Made by a program: the position numbers and the translations under genes. DNA of 64,000 nucleotides from Euryodendron excelsum (Eukaryota; Streptophyta; Magnoliopsida; Ericales; Pentaphylacaceae). The notes under the pieces were generated by a model. The model was given only the letters and a program-made list of their open reading frames with translations. It had not been told where the DNA came from and made no database searches. The stretch lies in the NCBI GenBank assembly GCA_033060915.1, contig CM065396.1:4811001-4875000 (forward strand). Direction: 5' to 3'. Positions 23,505 to 36,725 of the stretch are shown here, piece after piece (position 1 is the first letter of the stretch; every line of letters starts with the position of its first letter).

Positions 23505-24622
23505 ATGGCAGCCAATCTTGACGACTCCTCCGCAGTCTCTCGAGAGGAGGTCAATGAGATGAGAACCAAGATCGAAGAAATGTCTAAGCTCATCCAAGCC
23601 ATGGCTATAAAAGATGCTGTTTTGGTCCCATCATCATGCACTGTTTTTCCCAAAGACTTTAAACCCGTCAACTTGAGGATTGTGCTCCAATCTGACACTA
23701 TAGGGAAAAACAAGGGGGATTCCAAAGATGCCAACACTGAAGAAGAAGAAGGGACATACTACTCTTACTTGCTACAAAAAGAATCTTCACAGATCCTCTT
23801 AGCCTGATGATCCAAGGATTGGAAGGCTCACTATGAAGCCTCCATGGCCATCACCTTTTGGGCTCGCTTCCTATGACAAGTTTTACTTTTTCCTAGATCA
23901 TCTAAGACCGGTTGAGTTTAAAATGCCTGACTTTCAAAAGTACGATGGCACTGGCAACCCCATAGCCCAGCTTTGCCTTTATATTGGGGCATTGAGTGGC
24001 CATGGGAATGATCCAAAGTTTCTCATGCAACTTTTCCAACACAGTTTAACTGGGTCCGCTCTGCAATGGTTTGCTCGACTTGATCTAAGGAAGGTCATTA
24101 CCTGGATTGAACTGGTTAATGCATTCAAGGTCTAATACCACCATAATATAGATCTAACTTATGACTATTGGTCTTTGATGATAATGAGCAAAGGAAATAA
24201 AGAAAGCTTTAAAACCTATGCCCTTAGGTAGAGAGAAGCAGCAGCACAAGTCAGTCCCCCTTTGGAAGAGAAGGAGTATGTGTAACTATTCATGTATACT
24301 TTTCAAGGCATATATTATGAAAAACTCTACACAAGTGTGAGAAAAAGTTTTGCGGAGCTTATCATGCAAGGGTATATGATAGAAAACGGTCTCAAGATGG
24401 GAAGAATTATGGACCCGTATGCAAAGACTAGAGAAAGCTCTGCTAACATAGCCAGAAAGTTGGCCACTACAAAGGGGGTAATCAAGAAGGAGAGTGAGGT
24501 GCCGGCCATCTTGCCTATTCAACCGCCACAATACCGTCCACCACTCCAGTCACATCCTATACTACCCATACCCACCTTAACCATACTCGCACAAACACTC
24601 AACTTTATCCCTGTTGGGGCAT
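23505..24622 (+). pseudogene. gag: gag, N-terminal part, of the element following LTR C (interrupted by D-E insertion)
   Basis: It starts MAANLDDSSAVSREEV with a coiled region (MRTKIEEMSKLIQAM). The second block has the Tat/Retand gag signature VEFKMPDFQKYDGTGNP, then SLTGSALQWFARL (family: SLTGAA..W[YF]..L), AAAQVSPPLEEKE and YYEKLY. Structural polyprotein for particle assembly. A frameshift lies between about 23800 and 23833, and stops occur near 24133, 24230 and 24283, several where the family has Gln or Trp. The reading is cut at 24622 by LTR D and resumes at 41431, so a full gag once spanned this site. Confidence 0.85.
24618..24622. repeat. Target-site duplication, left (GGCAT)
   Basis: GGCAT immediately before the TG of LTR D. 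The same five bases follow the CA of LTR E at 41431-41435. Five bases is the usual duplication length for Ty3/gypsy integrase. Confidence 0.85.
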
Positions 24623-27600
24623 TGTAAGCACCCCTTTTTTGCCCACTCGGCGTTCTCCAGTCTGTCTAGATTTGTATTCAAGTCAATATGGACATATTCT
24701 GAGTCAACTCAATTTTTCAAGTCTAATCTAGTCAATCCATCGCTTTGTGGGCCTGTAGGGCCCTTGGGGGCATTATTTGGTCCAATTCTAGTAGGCACGT
24801 CTTCACGAAGACGGTAAGTCCCCTTTTTCAAGTCCAATTCCAATTCCAATCACTCCCTCAAGAAAGTTAATTCTTCGAGGCAGTAAGTTTATCCTGTCTG
24901 GCATGTTTCTGAGTGAACTCTTCAAAACGGTAAGTCCCTTCAAATCCGTCGACCGGGACGAGACCGCAAGTCCTTTGAGATGGTAGAAAAGTCTACTTTT
25001 GGTGCCTGCTAGCCCGCCAATGCAAAAATGTCTGTTTTGGCATGCCTTTTGAGAAAGTTGATTCCTCAGACGCTAAATTCATTTAGCAGCTTCCTGAGAT
25101 CAGGCAATCTCGGGAATGATCGCGAACCGTTAAAGTAATGGAAGTACTCATAAACATCATAACTGTAAGAGTAGTAGAAATACTCGTAAACATGTCGATA
25201 TAGGGAATTGACAAAAAACCCCTATATCACGGGACCGCTGTCAGAGTGGCGGAAACACTCAAAACCCAGGTCAACACTAGTGCCTACTAGCCCACTCCGA
25301 TGAAAAATGACCAAATTGCCCCCAGGGCCATTTTTTGGCACGTTTCTCGAGGTAGTACCTAAGTTCTCAAAACGGTAAGTCCACCCTTCCAAGATCGTCC
25401 TAGAGACAATCCGGCATGATTAGGTGCCTTCTAGTTAGTTTCGGGCCAATTCCGAGACTTTTCAATCAAGATGACCATTTTGCTTCTAGGCATCCGAACG
25501 CCCCAGGAACTATAGCGGCTCTGGGTATCAAACCGGTAACTTCTCAAGAATGGTTCTTATAGTATTCTCGACCTTTTATTATCTTTTAGGATCATTTTGA
25601 GTCAGTTCCGGCAAACTCAGTGCGAAATGACTATTTTGCCCCTAGTGGCCCGGTCGCCTTTTTCAACCACACCGGCTCTAGGTATCAAACCGGTAACCTT
25701 TGAGAATCTTCTAAATAATATTTCCAAACCTCGAGTTTTCTTCCAGGACATTTCGAGTCCATCCCGTTAGTTTTTCGATCCAGTTGATCATTTTGCCTCT
25801 AATGGCCCGATCGGGCCCTTCCAATACATCTTGTCATCATTTTTCAAGTCTATTACCTCCGGGACACTGTTCTAAGGGTTCCTATCCTTTTTTGGCCTTC
25901 CGAGTCATTCTCAGCCCCTTCAAATCATTCCTGGACCTTCTGGAGTCACTCCTAGTGAAGTCAGGCTAAAAATTGCATGGTAGTCACTAGTACAGGCACC
26001 CAAATCTTCTGAAGATACGTTGCTTGCCAACTTAAAAACTTTCCTAAGTGGTTGGCGCTAAGCCAAATTTTGGCCTGAGTGTTTCCAGAAGGTTTTTTGG
26101 CCTGGCGTCACTGTAATAGGTTCACAAACTCAGTCTGAAAATCCTATTATTCGATATACAGAGCTCGTAGCCTCTTTAAACCCTAGTCTCCTTTAGGTTT
26201 TCCAAACCCTAGCCTCCATACATAAACCCTAGCCTCCTATGCACTCACATATACTCTTATACACTCATACACTAGCCTTCAAAGCCTCTATTGAAGACTT
26301 GAAGTGCCGCAACCCGAAGATCTTGAAGATCAAGATGAAGACTGAAGCGAAGCAAGGACCGAAGCAAGAAAAACAAAGAGCCCAAAACAAAGCAAATAAA
26401 GAAGATACAAGGTAGGCTCTCTGTTTAAGTTTACGCATCCTCCCCCTCTCTCTTCTCTATCTGAACCCACTTGGGTTTTCTTCTATTTTAATCTCCCATC
26501 TTCTTCCCCCCCTTTCTTGCATGCTTGAAACAACAGACTTCCCCGTCCATGTGTAGGATTAGGCTATTGGAGGTCATCGTAACGAGGGCTTTCTTTTAGT
26601 CTAATCAGAGACCATGTGGGTTTAGCCCCCTTGATTATGTGGTGAAGCCTTAACCTTGTATGTTCACAACCCCAATTTGCATTGTGCATATCATGATCTT
26701 GCATTCCTCCAAAGTTTGTTTTAAACTTGTTTTCGAAAGCTTGCATCAAAACTATTTTCAAAACATGCATCAAAACCTTCTTTTTCAAAACTTGTTTTCA
26801 AAATCATAATCCTAAGGTGGTTCTAGCATTTCCATGGCTAGGATTGCTTTAAGAAAGTGTTACATTTAAAGTGACCAATATGGTCCATTTTTTCAAATCC
26901 TTGTTCTTTTCAAAACCACTATCTTAGAGTGGTTCTAACCTTCTTATGGTTAGAATCGCTTTAGGAAAGTGAGATATTTTATATACTTTCTAAAAACTCT
27001 CTTTTCAAATCTCTCCCTCTAAAAATCTCTTTTCTAACATACTTTCTAAAACTCTCTTCAATCTTCTTTTCAAAATTCTCTTCCGAAATTGTTTTCTAAA
27101 AACTCCCTTCAAAAATCGATTTTCCAAAACTCCTTTTCAAACTTCTTTCCAAAAAAAAAAATTCTCTTCAAAATTTACTTTCTAAAAACATTCCTTAAAC
27201 TCTTTTCAAAATCTCTTTCCAAAAACTTTTTCAAAAAACTCTTTCCTAAAAACTCTTTTCAAAATCCCTTTCTAATAACTCTTTTACTAGATCTCCTTCC
27301 TAAAATCTTCCTTTCTAAAAACTCACTTTCACAAAATCTCTTTTCTTAGAGCCCAAGTGAAGCCCTAGAGCCAACAATTAGGAAACCCTAATTTTTTTTT
27401 CCCAAAACATGATTTCCCAACTTGCCTTAAAACCTAGGTTTCCAAAACCTCTTATTTCCTATACCAAAACTCTATATATTTCCAAAACCTATTTTCTACA
27501 TCAAAACTATAGTTTTCCAAATCTAGGGTTTCTAAAACTTCATCCCTCCAAATCCATGTCAAATCCAATCTTCCCTTTAGGAAACCAAATCCAATCTCCT

Positions 27601-29178
27601 GTTTAGGAAATTACATCCAATCCTCCGTTTTTGGAAACAAAATCAAACCATCTCTTTTTAGAAACAAAATCCAATCATTTTTTTAGGAAATAGGAATCTT
27701 AATCCTTTCTAGTCTAAACCTTTCCTAATCCACTCATTTCTAATCTCATACTTGCCTAAACCTTAGGTTTCCAAAACTTGAACTTTTAAATCTTTTTTTA
27801 AACTTTAAACTTTCTAGTCTTTCCTAATTCTAACCTCTCTTAATTCTATACCTTTCTAAATCTTAACTTTCCAAATCTAAATCTTCAAATCTTTCTTAAA
27901 TTTAAACCTTTCCTAAATTCCAAAACTCAAATTTCAAATCTTTCCAAAACTCTAAACTTTCTTAAATTGAAATCTTTCTAAAATTATAAACATTTCTAAA
28001 TTTCAAATCTTTCCAAATCCAAAACTTTCTAAATTCAAAATTTTCTTAAGTTAAAACATTTCCTATTTCAAAACTTTCCTAAATCGAAACTTTCCTAAAA
28101 TGAAATCTTTCCTAAAATGAAACTTTTTTAAAACGGAACTTTCCTATTTTGAAACTTTCCTAAATTCCAACTTCCCTAATCTTCCAAGTCCAACGTTCGA
28201 GTCAAATCTTTCTTAATCTCAAGTCCCAATCCTATCTTCCTAAGTCTAGGTTTCCTAAATCTCTATCTTTCCAAATCAAAATCCAATCTCTTCCATTTCA
28301 AATTCCAATCTTCTATTCTAAATTCAAATCAAATCCAAATTCTAATTCAATTTCTTCTTCCATATTAAAACCTTCTATTTTCTATCGGACTCTTGTCCGA
28401 ACTAGGACTGACCAGATTCCTCAAAAAGAATACGCATGCAACTCTCATGGGTGCGGTCACAAACTTTTTCAAACTTCAAGTTTCCAATTCAAAAAATCTA
28501 TTTTCAAATCTCTATTTCAAATTTCTAAAACTTTCCAATTTCAAATCTATCTTTTCAAATCTCATTTTTTAAAATCAATTTCTTTTCAAATTTATTTCCA
28601 AATCTATTTTTCAACTCTCTTTTTTTTGCACTTGCATATCATGTATCATGTCAATTTCTTTTCAAAAATTTTTTTCTAAAGTGGATAGTTTTGGACATTT
28701 GTTAGTTGAAGACTCTCATAGGTGAATCTAGGGTAAATAGACATGTAGGTACCGCAAGGGCGGGGTAGAGTGATGGCATAGTGCGTCTTCCCTACACGTA
28801 ACCAATCTCTGAACCTAGGATCACTGTTTTCAAAAGACCAAAACGAAGTTATTTTCAAAAAGGGCTTAATATTTTCTAAAAGTTGCTAAATAACCTGTTT
28901 TCCTAAAAACCATCTCTTGAGGAAGTATTTTCAAAATCGTTTTCCAAAAACCCTAAGCGTAATCTTCGGATTGTGCTTAGTTTTTAGGTGACCTAACTCA
29001 CCTTAATCAAGTTAGGTGGCGACTCCAAATTGTTTTCCAAAAGCCCTTTATTCAAATCAATTTTCAATTCAAACCTAGTCGCACTCATTCTTCTAGGAGG
29101 ATGAGTTCTAACGAAAGAGTACAGTATTTGTTCCGCTTGTGTGTATATTCCTCGAGTGCGAAAAATCTAGGCGCGACA
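24623..29178 (+). mobile_element. 5' LTR 'D', 4.56 kb
   Basis: It starts TGTAAGCACCCC and ends GCGCGACA. It has two 156-bp U3 units and two 32-bp units. At about 26122 the text jumps from 'actgtaatagg' to 'ttcacaaactcag', removing the roughly 55-60 bases that carry TATAAATA in LTRs A and B. The G-poor block and both conserved islands (about 26529-26650 and 28741-28805) are intact. Confidence 0.92.
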
Positions 29179-29180
29179 GC

Positions 29181-29199
29181 TGACGACTCCATTGGGGAC
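29181..29199 (+). promoter_or_regulatory. Primer binding site (tRNA-Arg type) after LTR D
   Basis: TGACGACTCCATTGGGGAC, two bases after the LTR end. It differs from the consensus TGGCGACTCC at one early position. A TGGCGACTC copy also occurs inside the LTR at 29017-29025, exactly 164 bases earlier. Confidence 0.8.
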
Positions 29200-30985
29200 A
29201 CTTAAAGAGTTAGGCCATAGTCATGTCTCTTCAACCTTCACCCATGTAGAGTCTTCAATTAACTTGTTCAATCCTATTCACTTTAAAGTTTCAAAACTGA
29301 ATTTTCAAAATTGTTTTCAAAAAAAAAAAACATATGCATTTATTCATATTATCTTGTATTAAGTTTGTTATCCACATACTAACTATTGTATCTTTGTTTT
29401 ATAGGTGTGCTTTGTATTTATAATATTATTTTATTAACTGCTATGCATGAATGTGATGAACAGGATGGATGGGGGTTGTTAGGCTCTTTCCTCCGCTTTT
29501 AAAAATCACACACACATTGCACGTGCACTTGCATTCTGCATATTTGCATTTTTACCCTGATATGACCCTTCTAGTTAGAAAGGGGGAACGGTATATTGGT
29601 TGTGGGCAAGATGTTGTGTCAGTTTCTTTGCCTATGGCCTCTTGATGGTTCCCCTGCTCGGATCGCCAACCGATCGTGGCACCACCTCGGGGAGTGGGCC
29701 TAGGTTTGAAGATTCGAGGACCGAGTCTTTTTAAGACACATTAGTCAACCCTCAACCTCATGCTCATATAGACACCTTGCATAGCTGAACCTCCGCCGGA
29801 TTTAAGACACGCGCACCATTTTCAAAACCATAGAGGAATGGGCAACTGCTCTTACTTTTCTTTATACCTGTTTATTCCTGTTGTTATAATGACTGTATTC
29901 TTACTATTATAATGCCTGTCTAACTGCTCATACATGCATATTTACTTCAACTCTATTCTCTGTCCTTATATTCTATGCATCCATTTTCATGCATCCCTTA
30001 TTCCATGTTAAGACAAGAGTTCTAAGTAACTCAAGTCATTACAATCTCATGCATATGAGCAACCCATTGAGAGTGACACCTAGTTCACTCTCCCTTGCAT
30101 TAAACCTACCTAAATCCTAAGGGTTCCCATGTAACCTTAAGGACTCATGACATGCACATCAATTCATTCCATAAGAGGGGCCCCAATCCCTCTATGCTCA
30201 CGAAGATAGGGTTGCCAAGAAGACAAGGGGCAATCAGTCAACAAGGTTTCTCAGCGACTTCATCGACACCAAATCCAGAGAAGGTGAATCCGAAAACTCA
30301 AAAGTAGTTTAGGACTTCTTATGTAGAACTAGATAGGTGTAACCCCAAGGGAAAATGTTCCCTCTCCCCTGTTAAAATATATTTCAATTCTTTTGTATCG
30401 TAAACCTAAAATTAAAATGTATTTCTTTATTTTCCTCAAGCAAATGGATGGATGATATATGTGAATAGATGAAGTTCCCCATCTGACGGTAAGGTATCTG
30501 CATACAGGGGCAAATCCCCTATCTCTGAGAAGTGAGCCAATTTACCATGTTTAGTCTCCCTCCTAAATAGGGACACCCTAGGGCATGCATTGCATAAAAT
30601 TTGTCAAAATAAGACACTAACTTCTCCCTTTTGCTAATTTCAAGGGTTCTCTCCGTTACAAGCCAAAAATTAAGGAACACCCATAGAGTCACTCACACTC
30701 GATACCTTAACTCTGCTACTAGCAGAAGCGAGAGGAGTCAGACATAGGATTGCTAAAATGGAAGGCATACTCTCTTCACTCTTACCCCGTGCAACCCATG
30801 AGTAGGCAGAATCCTCACAGGCCCAGACTCATGAGAGATGAAAAAGAATGAAGAGGGAAGACCAAGATCACACTCCGATCATTGTTCACCGACAACTGCC
30901 ACAGGCCATTTGTCGTATTCCTGCATCTGTCAGGCCGATCTTTAACCAAACCCCAGAATCCTATAATATGTCCTATGATTACTAA
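29200..30985 (+). other. 5' leader of element D-E
   Basis: Untranslated leader aligned to 13718-15190 up to about 30640. From there to 30985 I recognise nothing; the N-terminal half of gag, present in the older element at 23505-24622, is not here, so it has been deleted. Confidence 0.6.
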
Positions 30986-31930
30986 TCCCATCCACTTGGC
31001 CTTGACACTGGAAATTGTCCCACTTTGAAACATAAAACCCGAAGCTCCTCTAATTCCACCGGCCCAGTAGTTGTTACACCAGAACTTGATCCCCGCCCTT
31101 CTAGGCCATCTAGGACATTAAGGCAAATGAAGCCAAAAGATCGAGTTTTCACTAAACTCGCTTGTACGCAAACCATAGCTTACTTTGGTCTCCTAGCCGC
31201 CAGATATCTGAAACCTATACCCCCTCAACCTCGACCCAATCCCCTACCACCTCATTTTAACCCAAAGGCATACTGTGAGTACCATTCAGGCAGCCAGGGA
31301 CATGACATCGAAGAATGCTATACCCTCAAGCATAAGATTCAAGACCTGATAGATAACAAGATCATCGGCTTACGACCGGCAAGTCCTCCTCCGAAAGCCA
31401 TTGCAAACTCTTCACCAGACCCCACTATCAACGTCATTACAAAATTCAATAATGACATGGTTTGGTTCACCGCATGCCAAGAGATATATTACAAGGACGG
31501 GGAGGAAATGGAATGCGAAGATGTAGAACAGTATAATGCCTGGTTAAGTTGCAACCCCGATAAAGAGCCAGTCCCCAAAAATGAATTCGTAGGTAAATCT
31601 GCCAAGAAGGTTGACCAGCAGCTGTCCGAACTCTATGATAAGAATCTGCCACTACGCATATCTGAGGAATACCAAGGGATAGCCAGATGCCAGAACAGAA
31701 AACCCTGAGCTCGATCTATTAAGCTGGAAGAAGGCCAGCTACCCAACTGGTTTATGGAAGAAACTAAGGAGCAAACAAGGGAAAACAAAACGATCAAGAA
31801 AATTAACAATTACATCATCGCTGCCAACTCACTTGGAACTCTAGGAGAAGTGTCTACCTGTCCTGCCTTAGCTGAAGATCTCAACCACGGATGGAATGTT
31901 GATACGGGCATCGTCCCAAAGCCCTATTGA
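30986..31930 (+). pseudogene. gag: gag, C-terminal half, of element D-E
   Basis: Open from 30986 with no clear start; one in-frame TGA at 31706-31708, then continuing to a stop at 31928-31930. It has a Pro-rich linker (IPPQPRPNPLPPHF), then CEYHSGSQGHDIEEC, the zinc-knuckle-like C-x2-H...H-x4-C typical of Tat-lineage gag, then LKHKIQDLID. Downstream is an acidic stretch (EMECEDVEQY) and a tail ending GIVPKPY. The tail is also found in the older copy (ending IIPKPY), so it belongs to the family. The usual continuation into protease and RT is absent. The TGA sits where CGA (Arg) would be a one-step ancestor. Confidence 0.75.
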
Positions 31931-33935
31931 AGAATACAAGAATCCCTTCAAAAGCGTACAAGAGAGGGGTGTTTTCACCCACTTTCTTTCTATACCTTTT
32001 ATTTCCCGTCTTTAAATTGATGTTTACATTTTCTTACTGCTCAAGAACTCTATGATTTTCATAAAAATGATAATAATAATCAAATGATAGTCCTCTTATT
32101 CACTGCTGTTATCTTATATGTCTCTTGTGGATGGTGATTATTTCTACGCAAGGGGGCATGGTTTATCTTATGGAACGGTTGAACTTGAAGGGATGATAGC
32201 ATAAGTTAACCACTCGCCAAATGATAAGCTTTTCGAAGAAAAAGAATGTAAGGATGAGTAAGGAGATTACCCAAAGGCAACACTTGCAAGTCCCCAAAGC
32301 TAAGCGATGTGTGGTCAGTTTATCAAAATGAAAAGGAGCCATCTTTCACTTTCCCACATATAAAATAGTAAAATAATAAAAAATAATAAATAAATAAATG
32401 CTTATATCCCCCTTGCTGAACCCCTAGTGCCTTGCAGAAAGTGAAAATTTTCTTTACTAACCCTAATCCACAACTGTCCTCTCCACACTGGAGTAGACAA
32501 TAATTGAGAAACTCTAGGAATGGTATCTACCTCTACCATGCTAGGATAGTATCGAAAACTCTATAAATCAAGTAATCTAGTTCAAAGTGAAGAGAGACCC
32601 TCATTTCATTTCTCATACAGTCAGAAGCAACCCCTTGCCAAACTCGTTGAGCCAATTATCCTATTTCAAGAAAACCCCAACCTAGGGATCACCGCCCACA
32701 TGGGGTTAGATTGAACTGCTAAAGAGAAGGTCTAGAGAAGGAAAGGGTTGTAGAACTATTTGTTTCATAAAAGGAAAGAAAAGAGATGAAAATAAAAATA
32801 AAAAAAAAAACAAAGGAAAAGAGTTGCCTAGGGGCAAGAGGCCAAAAAAAAAAAAAAAAGGAGGAGAAGAGTATATCATATCTAAGAAAAGGCCTAAAGA
32901 AAATTGTGCCATAGAAAGGCCGAAAGGGAAGGGAATCACGTGTATATAGCAAGGTCGAAAGACGAGAGGCATTTTCACCCTGAGAAGGGTATCGTAAGAG
33001 CAAAGAGGGAAGTTAAAGGTGATCCTACGTTATAAAGAAGCCCAGTAGAAATAATAGGTTTGAGCCTTTACCCTTTTCTTGCAAAACCCCGAAACCATAG
33101 CCAACATTACAACCTTACAAAAGTCCCCTCTGATTGAAAACAGATTGCTTGATGTAGTGAGCTAGACACATTGCCAAAGCTGAGAAGGGATGTTAACCCT
33201 ACTGGAAGGAAAATAGTCCAGGACGGTATGGATCTAAACCCTGCTAAAAACAATATCAAATTTGAGCCTGCATATCCCATTATTTCAGAAACCCCATAAC
33301 CTAGCCCCCATTACAGTCCTAAAGTAAAGTCTCCTCAGATTGAAAAGACTGACCACTTATCGCTCTGTTAAAGGTCGAGTAAGCCGTTGCCAAAGCCTCG
33401 AGAGTCGAGAGTTTCAACCCAATAATCCCATACACTAACCTTGAAACAGAGAATCAGAGGTGGTCGAAAGGTTGAGAAAGGTACGAAATGCTATCATCCA
33501 GCCAAGGTGAGGTTGAGCCAAAGGAGCGGCCAGGCCCCCTGAAAAGGAAAGAGTTACCATTCCAAAGAAACTGAGTGGGACAACACCCCTTGTCATTTCA
33601 TTAACTAGAATATTTCTAATGTGTGCGTACATTTTCAAAAGGAAAAAAAAATAGCACGAGCATTGCTTACATAGGACATAACTCTAAGTAGAAACAGAAG
33701 TCACCAACATAGTTTAACATCGACCCATGTAATAAGTATACATCATCATCCATCACATGCATCTGATCATATAATTAGCTGTTAAAATCATAAATGTCTT
33801 TGTATGTCCATATATCTAACTACGATAAACATCCATCTGTATACAAAATTTACAAAAAAAATAGAACTGTCTAACATAAATGCATCTCAGGGATAGGGGA
33901 AAAAGCAAATCAAGGTCTACAGCAAGGGGTATTTA
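31931..33935. other. 3' internal noncoding region of element D-E
   Basis: Aligned with the matching stretches of the other copies. It starts 'agagaggggtgtt(t/c)(t/c)cac', also present at about 42355. It contains A-rich runs (about 32805-32860) and the CCTACATTAC-type repeats. I see no gene; ORFs on - near 32700-33000 read Phe-rich low complexity. Confidence 0.6.
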
Positions 33936-35781
33936 TCAAAGGTCAAAGTCAATATCCTCGGGATCGAAATCCCTGAAACCTGGATCCAGAGGAGGCGGAT
34001 AGCTACTTAAAGCACCAGCATCCTACAAATAAGGTAGAACCGAAATCAGCTACATGAAAAAAGAACTAATCAACAGTAGAGCAAGAAGAATGAGAGAAAA
34101 GATGACGTACCCCGCCACCTCCCATCGGGGTTATCCGAGCCATCAAGGAAGCCACCTCTGCCTAATATTGATCTCGCTCCGTCTGGTATCGATCCCTCTG
34201 GTCCCTCATAGTAGTAAACTCAGCTTAGGGCACGTATCCCCTTACACGGCATCACAAGTCAACCACCTCCTAGCTAACAGCATACCCGCCGACTACTACC
34301 TCAAACCGGGTGAAGGCATCAACAGAATGAGCCCCAAAGTGCGCAGCATAATCCGTATCTAGAGGAAGCAAGAACCCAGCACCCGGCTGGCGCTTCTGAT
34401 AGGGGATAGGCACTCCCGCCACCAAAGCTCTAAACATATACTCTGGCAAAGCTCCTACTGATCGAAACTCCTCATGAAACTACCACCAATGCCACTCTCC
34501 TAGATAGGACTCCCAAGTATCGTCACTGAGAAAAGCAGCCCTTGACAGGGACAACGGAACCAAGTACCGCATTGTCTCATAATGAACTGATCCAATGAAG
34601 GGCCGCTAAGTCACGTCCCTCGCCTCAATTAACTTCAGGTTCGCACGTAGCGTCACAAAGTCAGTAATCTCTGATTGCTAGGCCACCTGGTCATGAGCCC
34701 ACCTCAAAGCACGAGGATAAAGGTCATCCTCGATAACTGCAGGGCGACGAACAAGTAGGTATTCATAGCTCCACCAGATAAGAAAAGGTCAAAAACTAGT
34801 CATACTGCCCCAACGGGAAGAAGTCCAGACCCGTATCGATCGAAGGAAGCAGCCAAAGGAGAAGGACTCCCAATCTAGCTCAGATAAAGCCCCAAGATCA
34901 GCTAATATGCTCACCAATCGAAAAGGCACGAGCGACTTCTTGTTATTGCAGAAGCAGCTAAAAATGATATACAGAACAAGTCGCCGCCTCATGATGTCGT
35001 GCTGAGCAGGGGATGGCTCAACAACAAAGGCACTGTCATCCCGACTGAGCCAGGAAACTGGGAAAGCAGAATGCTTGGGAGGGGGCAAGTCCAATAGAAT
35101 GCATGCATCATCCCTGCTGACCAGCTGCAAGGTGATCCGCCGACCAACGAAGGAAAGCCCTGTGATGATCGCCCAATCCAAGGGGGTGGGACCCAACTTA
35201 AAGCCAACAAAATGGATAGTCCCAGTCTCTCTAAACCATCTCTCAATAAGCGCCAGCACCAGATGTCAGTTCAGGAGGTTAGCCTGTAATTCCATGAAAG
35301 CTCCGAATCTGATCTCAGCCAAGAAAGCACGATATGATGGAGCAGCCCGCTGCATGGCCACGAAGACCTGATGAACAACCACTCTAAAAGCTGTGTGTAC
35401 CTGCGGAGGGGGCAAATACTGTCTAGAATATACACTGGGGTGATAAGCAAGATCCCCGAGCAGTGGAATGTTCGGTACCTCCAGGTCACCTAAATTAGCA
35501 TCCGTTTGCCTATGTCTAGAGGAGGCTCTCCCATAACCAATCACTTGGTCACCAAGACCCGGTACCTCCTCCTTAACACCAATATCCTTCGTAAAGGCCT
35601 GCTCAACCGAAGGACAAGGGTCGACATGTGGTTTACTCCGCCGTCCGCTCTGACTGGAAGAGGCCCGTCCAATGGATCAATGACTACCCCTAGAGCGACT
35701 GGAGCCGCTAACAGAATCTGTCCTAGCTACCTTCCCGGAGCGGCGTCTCCTCTCAGAACCATTGTCGCCCGCATCTGCCTT
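33936..35781 (-). pseudogene. Antisense PMD (MAIN-like) gene, exons 2-3, D-E copy
   Basis: The large exon runs from 35781 to 34111, followed by an 88-base intron (34110-34023; donor GTACGT, acceptor TTATTTGTAG) in phase 0, and a last exon 34022-33936 ending in an acidic tail (FDPEDIDFDL). The junction reads ...MGGGG then DAGALSS in frame. The mobile-domain core is LALIERWFRETGTIHFVG...DWAIITGL, followed by ITLQLVSRDDACILLDLPPP and VSWLSRDDSAFVVEP. C-terminal features are YQTERDQY and MRDQRDRYQ, a charged helical stretch. The start codon has become AAG (KADAGDN), and about seven in-frame stops break the exon. Splice sites are still canonical, so RNA could in principle still be spliced. Confidence 0.78.
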
Positions 35782-36725
35782 CCTGAAAAGGTAAGCAAGA
35801 TAAGAGGTGTTAATATACGGTACATGCAGTTAAAAATAATAATAAAATAAAATAAATAAATAACCACAAAAAAAAAGAAGATTTCAAGTGATAAGTCAAA
35901 GTGAATTTCTTATAAATTTTGATTTTTAAAATTCATCTTCTACGTCAAAATGAATTTCCTACACATTTGATTTGTCAACTTTAAGTCAAAACAAGTTTTC
36001 TAAAATTTCAAGGGTTTTCTGTCTTTTTCCTTCAAAAATATTTTATTCCAAAATTTCTCCAACCCTTTCTCTAAATTTCTAAAAATTTTGGCAGAGTTTC
36101 ACTTGAAAAACGGTCCTTACAACACCTACCACATTAGCACAAAACCCAAACTGTGCACTTCACGACGTCATAATCACATAACATCAACACCCACGCATAA
36201 TCTTCACATTTTCAAATTTTTCAAAACACATGTTTTCTTTTTCAATAAGTTAACGGTTTTTCAAAGATGTCCTAAAATTCTTCAAAATCGTCTCAAATGT
36301 TTTCTAAAATATTCCCTAATTTTTCTAAATTTTAAACTCTAAAATTTCATCAATTTCTTAAATTTTCTTAATTTTCTTAATTTTTTTTCAAGTATTTTTC
36401 TATTTTTCAAAAAATTAAAATTTCACCGAGTTTTCAAAAAATCACAAAACTTCATACGGCTGTTAAACACATTTTTCTAAGGCACATAGTATAAAAATCT
36501 AGTCGAAAAACTCAACACCCAAGCCTGTAGGAACAAACCCGTAATTCTTGCAGAAGCCCCCTTCACATAATCACGCAAAATCACACAAATTCAATCAAAC
36601 AAGCATCAAAATGCAAAAATAACATCACCACAGTGTTCAAAACATATCAAAACCTCAATTTCCACTACTCACATAACTTAAACGAAATTCTACACGTTCA
36701 AATCAACATAAGATAGAAAACTCAC

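Noticed and set aside
32700..33003. Phe/Leu-rich ORFs on the - strand as membrane proteins
   Set aside because: They come from A-rich runs in the 3' noncoding region and are absent from sister copies.
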